Positions 41,831-51,977 of a stretch of DNA of 64,000 bases are shown here, piece after piece; position 1 is the first letter of the stretch, and each line of letters opens with the position of its first letter. The position numbers and the translations under genes are program-made. Location: contig JAKZAN010000007.1 in assembly GCA_023053545.1 (NCBI GenBank), positions 9,548,001-9,612,000 of the forward strand. The letters are read 5' to 3'. This DNA is from Lepidurus packardi (lineage: Eukaryota > Arthropoda > Branchiopoda > Notostraca > Triopsidae). The notes below the pieces were generated by a model. That model was given only the letters and a program-made list of their open reading frames with translations. It was not told where the DNA came from and did not search any database.

Positions 41831-42150
41831 TGGCAGACCAGAAATATTTCTGCGAAACGTGTATGCCCCACTGGATCTTAGCAACAGCCTGTTCTCTACA
41901 ACAGCATGTTCCGGAGACTGAAAAGAGACAGTGTCTAGTTGTAAAGACTACAGAGACTCAATAGTATGGTGCACTAAACTATAGTACAGTGCGAGTGTTA
42001 TGTGTCACGTGACTCCTACTCCAGTTCCAATAGGCACGTGTGAGCTCACTATTAGAGCATACTATTTATACGGGAAACCGTCGTTTTCGTAAAACAAGTA
42101 TAGAGCAACATAGCCTAGCCTTTGCCTTTGAAGGTATAACATAGTAGAGT
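41831..42150. other. Upstream region of PAN copy D
   Basis: Unique DNA. CTATTTATACGG at about 42063 could be a TATA-like element 85 bp before the first start codon; a start near 42095 would fit. No coding exon. Confidence 0.4.
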
Positions 42151-44366
42151 ATGGGTTATTGGGTAGGAAACATGAACTTTGTCCACCTCATACTTTTATC
42201 TACCGTGAGCTGGCAAGCCATTACCGAGTGTGAAGCAGATGAATCATGGAACACTTTAGCTTCTAGCCCAGGCTACCTAAATGCACGAATGGTGATCCGA
42301 GGAAACCTATTCGGCCAGCGTTACATGTTCAAAGGTATGAACCACTTCCATTGCTTCTGGAAATTCTAGAAGATCAGACAATTTCACTCCTGAGTCGTAT
42401 TTTTGACAGGAAAGTCGCTGATTTGGGCCAGAATGGATTGCAGCCGATTCTGCGCCACCAATAAGGATTGCCAGGCTTTCAATTTTTACGAAAGTGAGGA
42501 TTCCTACGGATGCGAATTACTGTCCGACAATATCTGCATCAATAAAACCAACCCAACCATAACGTACCTCAAAGGAAGTTCCGTTTGGGATAAGTTAAGT
42601 ACCGGCATGACATCTTCCTGTTACGAAACGAAGTTCACCATGGAAACCTGCGAGAGCTTACGACCAGGATGTCTGGGAATCTATCCCAATTGCTATAATT
42701 GCAGTAAAACTTGCATCGATTTCTACGATCGCTACCAAATTTTAAGTAAATTGAGTAAACAATTGAAGGCTCTCGTATTGCTAAGCAATGTTACATAATA
42801 GCTAACGCAGTGTTTTTGAAGAGGTGAATATGAACCAGCAACGCTTATTTAATTAAATTTATCCTTATTAATTTACGCTTATTTAATTTAAATTTTTTGA
42901 TTTTATTTATGTATTTTATTATTTTAATATAATACGTACTCCACGTACTCCATTTGCATCAAACTTTCCTTATGCATTTTTCAAAACAATTATCGAAGAA
43001 ACTATCTGAACAGTTACATTTCTATTTTTAATTTCTATTGATTTTATTTATTTATTTTATGATTTTAACATAATACGTACTCCACGTACTCCATTTGCAT
43101 CAACTTTCCTTATGCATTTTTCAAAACAATTATCTAAGAAATTATCTGAACAGTTAAATTTCTATTTTTTATTTATTTTATTATTTTAATATAAGACGTA
43201 CTCCACGTACTCCATTTGCATCAAACTTTCCTTATGCATTTTTCAAAGCAATTATCTAAGAAATTATCTAAGAAATTATCTGAACAGTTAAATTTCTATT
43301 TTTTATTTATTTTATTTTATGATTTTAACATAATACGTACTCCACGTACTCCATTTGCATCAAACTTTCCTTATGCATTTTTCCAAATAATTATCTAAGA
43401 AATTATTTGAACAGTTACATTTCTATTTTTAATTTTTATTTATTTAATTTTATTTATTTTATGAGTTTAATATAATACGTACTCCACGTACTCCATTTGC
43501 ATCAAACTTTCCTTATGCATTTTTCAAAACAAGTATCGAAGAAATTATCTGAACAGTTAAATTTGAAACTGAAAAGTGTGTCGACATTACTGTCAAGAAA
43601 TGTTGTCAAATGTTTTCATACTATTAACGCGAAAATATTTCTGCGTTCCCCATGCTACCGTGACACAAGCAAAGCTATATCCGAGAGCGCTTAACAATAA
43701 GTTTAATTTTCTATAATTTTAAACCAGCATTATTTACCTTTTCTCTTCCATTTTAGTCTCATTTCATTTCATTTTCTTTCCATCTTTTACTTTCTATTTT
43801 AATAAGGCCCCGTGAACTGCACTCTGTGGCCGGATGGTGACGCACCATCTTCCGTACCCGTTCAGGCCAAATGCCAACAGAAGAAAACCTACCTTCTTAG
43901 CAGGACTGTTAATATTACCTCTGGGAAAGAAACCGAAAATTACAGGATGTCCTTCCAGGATATGTACCGTATTTCTAGGCTGAACGTATACCCGTCATTA
44001 AAGTTTACGTTCCTAAGCCATTTAGGGATTACCATGAGTTTTTACCAACTTGCATCCATCGACGCTAAGGGGACCCTCACGAATGTGACTTTCACTGGGA
44101 CAGGAGGGTTTGCTTCCATGGACATTCTTGCTTTGGGTGGTAGAACAGTGACACTGCCCTTTGTCAACGTCACTGATGATCGCTACAACTGTGGCTCGTT
44201 TTGGCTGATCGATCCCAACAATGCCACTTTCTGCCCAGGAGGTAAAGCCAGCATGCTAGGTACCGTGAAAATGTCTGGTACTAAACTGGTAACTTCCGGA
44301 ATGCGCTCTCCCTTATGGCCGGACGGTACTCTGATCGAGGCAGCGACTGTTCTTCTGGAACTTTAA
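42151..44366 (+). CDS. PAN/apple-like secreted glycoprotein, copy D (divergent paralogue)
   Basis: Exons 42151-42334, 42410-42745 and 43807-44366 join in phase 1 to give 359 residues (352 if the second ATG at 42172 is used, which matches the start of B and C). The signal peptide is clearer than in B and C (MNFVHLILLSTVSWQA). Exon 2 has exactly the same length as in B and C (336 nt) and keeps DCSRFC, CQAFNFYES, CELL, VWDKL and RPGCLG; exon 3 keeps NCTLWPDGD, YNCGSFWLIDP, FCPGG and GMRSPL. Roughly half the residues differ from B/C, so this is an old paralogue under constraint. The second intron is expanded to about 1 kb by a minisatellite. Confidence 0.72.
42880..43562. repeat. ~140-bp minisatellite in intron 2 of PAN copy D
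   Basis: Five units with the core CGTACTCCACGTACTCC at about 42935, 43077, 43196, 43337 and 43479, each followed by ATTTGCATCAAACTTTCC and AT-rich spacer. The core contains the inverted repeat GTACTCCACGTAC-like words. Confidence 0.9.
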
Positions 44367-44877
44367 ATCGTGAAAAATCCTCCTGAATTCTCTTCACTCC
44401 ACGGTGTTATAAGGCGTTTTCAAGCAGAGCGTTTTCAAACATTTCCTCACCATAAAAGATGAATTCTAGTTAATCCTAGTTATTGATTTTTCCTAATATT
44501 TCATACATTAAAATCACAAACGACTTCAGAAGTTTAGGAAGCCGGGATACCGTTAAGAGATCACGCTTTCAGTTGGAAATATAGGAATCAGCAAGTGTTG
44601 AAGTTTTACATCCTTTTAGGAAAGTTTTCTTTGTGTATTAGAAAAATAAAACACTCAAATAGTGTGGGTGGAAATTATACTGTTAATGGTTCAACCTTCA
44701 GTGTAATAATACACATTTTCAAGGGAAAAAATTAACCATCGTTTAAATGGAAATAAAAACTCGCTGACACATGATGTGTAGCCTTTTGTCAAAAAGTTCC
44801 TATACAGCCATGTTTTCAGACCAAGAAGGTACAGTTCTTTTGATAAAAAAAGGCTAATGAGTCTCAGTATCATTAGC
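44367..44877. other. Downstream of PAN copy D, right end of the inserted block
   Basis: Non-coding. Gr homology resumes abruptly at about 44878 in the middle of exon 2, marking the right breakpoint of the block. Confidence 0.5.
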
Positions 44878-46150
44878 TTGTGATACTTATGGGCACTGCC
44901 TGGGTCAATCTCTACATAATGGGCTTTTATGCAGTGCAAAATGTATTGACCAATTCCAGTACTACGAAAGCTACGAAATCTGCTCTTGACTTTCTAATAT
45001 TCTTTGAGTATTGTGTAGGATTATCGTGCCTCTGCGTGGCTGGTAACTACCTACGTGACCACGTAGAAATACCTTCAGAAATACACAGAAATCTTAGTAG
45101 TATTTACGCAACAAATTAGGCAAGTTCGTTGGCATTGCAACTGGCGAAAGCTGACTTGAAAGTCCTTCACACTGGTCACACCAAAGAGGTAATTCAAACT
45201 TATTTCTTAATATTACTGCGGGTACGAGTCATAAGATCGCTCCTTGTTTCTGCAGATCATGCGAAGTTTTGCCATGAATATTCGCAACCTGGAATCCCTA
45301 ACTTCATTTTCGGTGTACGGCTTCTGTCATTTGAGCAAATCCTTACTTTTGACGGTAAAAAAAATGGAAGAAATATTTAGATATATTACTGGCTTCATAT
45401 GACTACTTTATAGATGTTGGCTGCCTTCATGACCTATTTTTTGTTTTTATTTCAAGTACAAGTCGAGGAAAAAGACTCAAGTCATCAATTCTGCAACTAT
45501 ACGATCCTTTTTGCAGTACCAAAGAGGTAATTCAACCTTATTTCTTAATATTACTGCGGGTACGAGTCATAAGATCGCTCCTTGTTTCTGCAGATCATGC
45601 GAAGTTTTGCCATGAATATTCGCAACTTGGAATCCCTAACTTCATTTTCGGTTTGTGGCTTCTGTCATTTTGTGGCTTCTGTCATTTTCTACCTGCGTGA
45701 CCAGGTAGAAAAATCTCGCAGAAATACACGGAAATCTAGTAATATTTCTGAAACAAAACAGGCAGGTTCATTGGCATTGCAACTGGTGAAAGTTGACTTG
45801 AAAGTCCTTCACACTGTTCACAATGAAGTGGTAATTGACCATAACTTTGAAATATTACTGCGGGTACTAGTAATAAGTTCGTTCCTTATTTATGCAGACC
45901 TGGAATCGCTAACTTCATTTTCGGTGTACGGCTTCTGTCATTTGAGCAAATCCTTACTTTTGAGGGTAAAAAAAATGGAAGAAATATTTAGATACACTAC
46001 TGGCTTCATATGAGTACTACATAGATGTTGGCAGCCTCCATGACCTATTTTTGTTCTTACGTCAAGCACAAGTCGCAGAGAAAGACTCCAGTCACCAGTT
46101 CTGCAACTTGACGGTCCTTTGCCGTAACTTTCTGCAGAAATATAATTTTC
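44878..46150 (+). pseudogene. 5'-truncated Gr with internal partial duplication
   Basis: Starts inside exon 2 (ILMGTAWVNLYIMGFYAVQN) and continues with intact exon 3 (45120-45188), exon 4 (45256-45354) and exon 5 (45414-45533, ending AVPKR). Immediately after, the intron-3/exon-4 segment is repeated (45520-45680) and fused to the end of another exon 2 (YLRDQVEKSRR), followed by exon 3 (45762-45830), a shortened exon 4 (near 45898) and a frameshifted exon 5 (near 46026). Exon 1 and half of exon 2 are missing, so it cannot encode a receptor. Confidence 0.8.
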
Positions 46151-47267
46151 ACCCATAGATCGCAGTCATATTACTGCCGTAACATAAAAACAGTCCCATC
46201 CCTGTTTTAATAAGACAAAGATTTAAGCAGTCAAATTATATTACTTCGCAGATTTTCCTAGTTATAATTGCTTTTATTTAATTACTATAAGCTTAGCAGG
46301 ATCACTTAGATCACTAGGTATCAATACTAAATATACTAAATTCGACCTGTGTTCAATCCTTAAGCAATAATAAAAACAGCAAGTAAATCGCACTCATATT
46401 TCTGCAGTAACAAAAATAAAAAAATTTTGCAGTAAAATAGAAACAGTTAAAATTAAGCAGTACAAGCTCCAATGAGCAATAATACATATAAAAAGAGCAT
46501 AAACTTCTTGCAGTAATATGCACATTGCTTCAGAAAATTTTCGCTTGTTAAAATTGAAGCTCAAGTGAGTTCACTCAACGTGAAAGTAGTTTAGCAGGAC
46601 CACAGATCAATACTAAATGGTCCCAATCATCGCACGAGCCCACTTCCTATGTTCATTATTTCTGCGTGTGCATAATGCATTGAAGAAATGATGAAGCTAC
46701 GACTATTTGAGAGGACCTAACTATTATCCTAATTGAACTTTGACAGATATTCGATTGTAATTTGGCCAAGAGCTATTCAATATCAAGAAACAGAGTAAAA
46801 CTCACTTGGGATGGAGTCGTGGCAAAGTTTCTAGTTGGAATACCTGGTCTTTTGTGGGAAGAAAACAGCTAAGGGAAGAGTATTTCTGTGTTCAAGTATC
46901 AGAAGTCGAAAGCTCAATCTCCAAACTGAGTTGATGGATGAGGGTGTTTTTTCGTTCAAACACAAGTTCAAACACTTACTCTTGACGGTAAAACTTATCG
47001 AAACTTTGGTGAAGAAATACTGGTTTAATTTCTGCGCTTGTTCAAATGTTGGCCGTAATGTCTCACTTGATATTCCGTCAAATGAGAGATAGGAAAGTCG
47101 GATGCTTTTGAACTTTCGCAAAACTAGAAGGATCAAGGCAGTACCTCTTTGCAGTATTACTGTCTAACTTCAAGCTCTATTGCTTCAAAACGTTCAAACA
47201 AAACGTTCAAACAAACGTTCAAGACCATTTCAACTAACTAGCTCTTCCCAGCAGAAATGACATAATT
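46151..47267 (+). pseudogene. Intergenic DNA with Gr exon relics
   Basis: 46200-46960 is homologous to 34430-35200, including the decayed exon-1 segment (GGTCTTTTGTGGGAAG at 46842). At 46976-47105 the end of an exon 4 (LLLTV) and an exon 5 (MLAV(M)SHLIFRQMRDRKVGC, with deletions) resembling Gr6 remain. Nothing functional is seen. Confidence 0.6.
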
Positions 47268-47415
47268 CAATGGATTCGAAAGGTCAATGAGTTGTTTATG
47301 CTTGAACGGGAAGTTATAACTTGCTGCGACTCGCTGTAGTCGATTGAACGTTTCAGCTCTTAAGAGACGTGTCTTAGTCAACGCGCAACAAAATTTCAGA
47401 AATTTTACAGTAATT
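47268..47415 (+). promoter_or_regulatory. Conserved upstream box before Gr8
   Basis: Diverged member of the five-gene box; CGACTCGCTGTAGTCG and TTGAACGTTTCAGCTCT are recognisable. Confidence 0.5.
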
Positions 47416-48830
47416 ATGAAAGGATTAGTGAAGACTATTTCTTCGGCAGAAATCTCCAAACACGATTTAGTTTCCACCTCACGTTGGTGGTGGAATCTAT
47501 GTTTGGTCATAGGATTACCGTTGTTGAAGCAAAGTTTCCGAGTCAAAGTATTTACCACTGTAATTCTTTTGTGTGACGTAACAGCAGGGTTAGTAAGCCT
47601 TGCCAGTATCACTTATGACCTTCTATTGGGATCACAAGCGTTCAATGCTTACCAATTTAGTATTTTACTATCCTATTTCTCTACTTTCACTGGGACCGTT
47701 GTGCTCCATATAATGTTAGTATGGAAGCTGGACGAGTTGCGGGCAGTAATACTGGACTCTAACCAGCTTATTACTGTCGACTTGAAGCTGCAAAAATGGT
47801 TAGAGATTGCTGTGATATTGACCATCGCTTTCCTAGCCATCATAGTAAGTTCTAGTACTTTTGTTTTTGGCTCAAGATACGGGCACTTAATACGACACTA
47901 ATTGTAGCAAATCGGAATCATAATACTGGCCGTCATCTTACATACAGAAATAGACTTTGATTTGTCGAAGACTTTGTATATTGCGGTCTGGGTACTATGG
48001 ACAGTTTCGTCTGTATACCAGAGAGTCATTGGTTACACCATTACGCTATTGATTACTGCGTTGGGGTACCAGTTTACATTGCTGGAAGAAAGTATACAGG
48101 CAGACATGTGGATTTCTTGGGAGAAGCTCTACGAACGCCACATACAGCTCTGCGAACTATCCAAGAAACTACAAAAATGCTTCGGCATGCCCCTTTTGCT
48201 ACTTACGGGTACTAGCCTAGTCAATCTCTGCATTATCGGTTTTTTTGCAGTGCAAAATGTACTGGACAATTTGAGTTCTACGAATTCTGCTGTTAAATTT
48301 CTCATTGTCTTGGAATATTGTATAAGATTATCGTGCCTCTGCGTGGCAGGTGGCTACCTACGTGACCAGGTAGAAATACCTTCAGAAATACACAGAAATG
48401 TAGTAGTATTTACGCAACAAATTAGGCAAGTTCGTTGGCATTGCAACTGGCGAAAGCTGACTTGAAAGTCCTTCACACTGTTCACACCAAAGAGGTAATT
48501 CAAACTTATTTCTGAACATTACTGCGGGTACGAGTCATAAGATCGCTCCTTGTTTCTGCAGATCATGCGAAGTTTTGCAATGAATATTCGCAACCTGGAA
48601 TCCCTAACTTCATTTTCGGTGTACGGCTTCTGTCATTTGAGCAAATCCTTACTTTTGACGGTAAAAAAAATGGAAGAAATACTTAGATATATTACTGGCT
48701 TCATATGACTACTTTATAGATGTTGGCTGCCTTCTTGACCTATTTTTTGTTTTTATGTCAAGTACAATTCGAGGAAAAAGACTCAAGTCATCAGTTCTGC
48801 AACTATACGATCCTTTTTGCAGTAATATAA
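47416..48830 (+). CDS. Gustatory receptor 8 of the array (RWWWN subgroup)
   Basis: Exons 47416-47844, 47908-48369, 48426-48494, 48562-48660, 48720-48830; 389 residues. Exon 1 is two codons shorter because the usual Tyr-Gly after KQS is deleted (LLKQSFRVKV). Other motifs: SRWWWNLCLVIGLPL, VWKLDELRAVILDSN, GYTITLLITALGYQF, EYCIRLSCLCVAGGYL (Gly for Asp in GDYL), IMRSFAMNIRNL and MLAAFLTYFLFLCQVQ. Its exons 3-5 are nearly identical to those of the truncated gene at 44878, indicating recent duplication or conversion. Confidence 0.85.
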
Positions 48831-49370
48831 AGCCACTGCGATCCAGTAAATCGCTGTCAGATTTACCGGGATAACCAAAAAATCAACTGTATACACTAAA
48901 AATAGACAGTAGAGTTTCAGCAGTAATATTAAAAAATGTGTTTACATAATTTCTAGATTTCTTATTGCAATATAGATTGTGTGGAGTATGGATATTACTT
49001 CGCAGATTTTCCCTAGTTTAAAATTGATTTTATTCAGTTACTTTAAGCAGAAATTTGTTAATTGAACGTGCTAATAGCTTACCAGTGGCACTAAGGTCAC
49101 CACAGATCAATACACAATGCGTCCAAATTTTATAAATCATTGTACTAGCCCTCTTCTTCCGGTCACCGTTTCTGCGTGTCAACAATTCAATTGGGATAAC
49201 ATTTATAGCTACAAGTTGTTACAGAGGCCCTTGCTACTATCCTGTAAAGTAGCAAGGATCAAGTACGACTGACTATTTCCAGAAGACTGAGCTTCTATGT
49301 ATGGTGGTAAAAGGGAGAAGGTCAATTAATAAGAGTAGTGGATCAGTCTCAGTGAAGTCGGCTCTGGTTA
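48831..49370. other. Intergenic region after Gr8
   Basis: Non-coding, with similarity to downstream DNA of Gr5 (TTTTCCCTAGTT...GTTTCTGCGTGT). No gene. Confidence 0.45.
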
Positions 49371-49860
49371 CAGTTGTCAAGTATCAGGTAAATCATACAA
49401 CAGTAACGTTATTTCCAAGTGTCGCGAGGAATCCTTCCAGTCTTTGACCAACAAACCGAGCAAATTCGCAGAAAACCGCATCGGCGCGGAACGCCATAGG
49501 CGGCGACCAAGATGATCTGGTGGCCCGGGCCAAGGTGACCGTGGATATATAGGGCTTGCCTTTAGGAGTAGGTATGTGGTAACGCGACACAAGGATGAAT
49601 CGACAAAAGGACGCTGGGCCCCGACATAAGGACGCCGGGTCCCGACATAAGGACGCCGGGCCCCGACATAAGGACGCCAGGTCCGTAATCTTATAAGGGA
49701 CAAATAGAATTTCGAGTTTAAAAAGTCTCTGGTCATTGGTTAAGCGCCAACGAGATTTCAAAGTGTTTAAAACGTATTGAAAAAATACTTCCACAAGGTT
49801 AGGCTAGGTTATGTTTGGTACGATTAGGCTCCGTTAGGTTAGGCTTCTTTCTGTCGGGGC
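49371..49860. mobile_element. GC-richer segment with 21-bp repeats, possible inserted element
   Basis: This stretch is clearly more GC-rich than its surroundings. Four copies of a 21-bp unit (ACATAAGGACGCCGGG plus CCCCG) lie at 49602-49684. On the minus strand it is open for over 119 codons with RRPYVGA repeats, but that frame is shared with a second open frame and probably reflects the repeat. It ends in GGTTAGGCTAGGTT-type sequence. Transposon origin is inferred, with no termini found. Confidence 0.4.
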
Positions 49861-50073
49861 CCTTTTGACGAGTTTTAACACGATAATAATTCTTCTAAGC
49901 CTTCTAATTCTTCACAAAAATCGGGAGGATGCAGACAGTACTTCGTCGGTTTATTACTTTCTAGCTTCTGACTCTATAGCTTCAAAATTTTCAGAAATAA
50001 GCCAAAAACTGAAACCCATACATGTCCATTGTCATCTACGGCAAACACAAGCCACTTCGCCAAACTAGCTACA

Positions 50074-50210
50074 TTATTCAGTGGACTCGGAAGATCGAGG
50101 GATTGTTTCTACAACAACGGAAAGTAATAACTTGAGGCGATTCCATGTAGTCGATTGAGCGCTTTAGCTCTGAGCAGAAGTCTTAGTCTGCTGCACAGTT
50201 AACAATAATT
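50074..50210 (+). promoter_or_regulatory. Conserved upstream box before Gr9
   Basis: Member of the five-gene box, with GGAAAGTAATAAC, TGTAGTCGATTGAGCGC and TTTAGCTCTGAGCAGAAG. Confidence 0.5.
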
Positions 50211-51638
50211 ATGGAAGGATCAGTCAAGACCATTTCTGCGGCAGAAATACCCAAGAATGATTTAGTTTCAAGCTCGCGTTGGTGGTGGAACCTTTGTTTC
50301 GTCATAGGTTTACCGTTATCTAAACCAACTTACGGTTCCCGAGTCAAAGTATTTACCATAGTAATTCTTATCTGTGACGTAATAGCAGGGTTAGTAAGCA
50401 TTGCCAGTATCATTTTTGACATTCTAATGAGGTCAAAAGAGTCCAGTGCTTACCACTATGGAAATTTAGTGGCCTATTTCTCTCATCTCACAGCGACCAT
50501 TGTGCTCCACATAGTGTTAGTATGGAAGATTAATGAGTTGCGTGCAGTAATACTGGCCACTAACCAGGTTATTACTGTCGATTTGAAGCTACGACAATGG
50601 CTTCAGATTGCTGTGACACTTGCGATAGCTTTTCTAGCCATCATAGTAAGTTTGGTTGTAGTTACTTTTGGGCTCAAAGTATTATTAAGACAATTACTGC
50701 AGCAAATGGGAATCGCAGTACTTGTCATCATCATAGAAATTGAAGCAAACTTCGATGTGTCGCAGACTTTGTATATTGGGGTCTGGGTAATATGGGTAGC
50801 TTCGTCTATATACCCGAGGGTCATTGGTTACACCATTACGCTACTGATTACCGCGTTGGGGTACCAATTTACATTACTGGAAGAAGTTATGCAGACAGAA
50901 ATGTGGATTTCTTGGGACAAGCTGTACGAACGCCACTTACAACTCTGCGAATTATCCAAGAAACTACAGAAATGCTTCAACATTCCCCTTATGATACTTA
51001 TGGGCACTTCCCTGGTCAATATCTGCGTTGGCGGCTTTTATGCAGTGCAAGAAATACTAGCCGGTTCCATTTCTAAGCATGGCGTTATTGAATTTCTCCT
51101 TGTGTTTGAGTATTTTGTAAGGTTATCATGCCTCTGCGTGGCTGGCGACTACTTACGAGATCAGGTAATGAAAATCTCAGACATAAGCAGAAATTTAGTA
51201 CTATTTCTGCGAAAAAAACAGGCAAGTTCTTTGGCATTGCAACTGGCGAAAGTTGACTTGGAAGTCCTTCAGACCGCTCATAGTAAAGCGGTAATGTAAC
51301 TTAATTTCTTAATATTACTGCGGGTACGAGTAATAAGATCGCTTCTCATTTTTGCAGATCGTGCGAAGTTTCGCAAGGAACGTTCGCAACCTGGAATCCT
51401 TAACTTCATTTTCCGTTTATGGCTTCTGTCATTTGGGCAAATCCTTACTTTTAACGGTAAAAATTAAGGGAGGAGATATTTAGATATATTACTGGTTTAC
51501 TATTACTGTTCTTTCAAGATTATGGGTGTCTCCATGACTTATTTTTTGCTCTTATGTCAAGTACAAGCCAATGAGAAAAACTCAAGTCTCCAGTTTTGCA
51601 ACTCTACGGTCCTTTGCAGTAATACAACGATCCAGTAA
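50211..51638 (+). CDS. Gustatory receptor 9 of the array (RWWWN subgroup)
   Basis: Exons 50211-50645, 50703-51164, 51222-51290, 51358-51456, 51519-51638; 394 residues. The first intron is 57 bp, a multiple of three without a stop, so exon 1, the intron and exon 2 form one open frame (to 51299) and the unspliced form would add 19 residues. Motifs: SRWWWNLCFVIGLPL, VWKINELRAVI, GYTITLLITALGYQF, EYFVRLSCLCVAGDYL, IVRSFARNVRNL. Exon 5 starts IMGVSMTYFLLLCQVQ after a CAAG acceptor and ends CSNTTIQ. Confidence 0.87.
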
Positions 51639-51824
51639 CAGTAAATCGCACTCGCATTTCTACAGTAAGATAAAACAGATCGATTTTGCAATACCTCATA
51701 GCTTTATTACTCTCCTACTTCTAGCTTTATTACTTCAGAACTTTCAAAGACAAACCTAAACTGAAACCCATCCCTTTTCATGTTCATTTACGTCAAATAC
51801 AAGCCACTTCATCAAACAAGCTAC

Positions 51825-51977
51825 ATAATTCAGTGGCTTTGAAAGGTCAAGAGGTTGTTTCCACTTGACCGGAAAGTAATAACTCTGTGCGACTCACTGT
51901 AGTCGTTTGAACGCTTCAGCTCTGAACAGAAGCCTTTGTCGAATCGCAGCACACTTTCCAGACGGTAGCCAATTGCT
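51825..51977 (+). promoter_or_regulatory. Conserved upstream box before Gr10
   Basis: Nearly identical to 37308-37460; the duplication that produced Gr7 and Gr10 includes it. The preceding 51639-51824 holds only Gr downstream DNA with GCATTTCTACAGTA words. Confidence 0.55.

Noticed and set aside
49377..49794. Two overlapping minus-strand open frames with RRPYVGA and ASLCRGP repeats
   Set aside because: Both are long only because the 21-bp DNA repeat lacks stops in these frames; there is no signal peptide, splice partner or protein-like composition outside the repeat.
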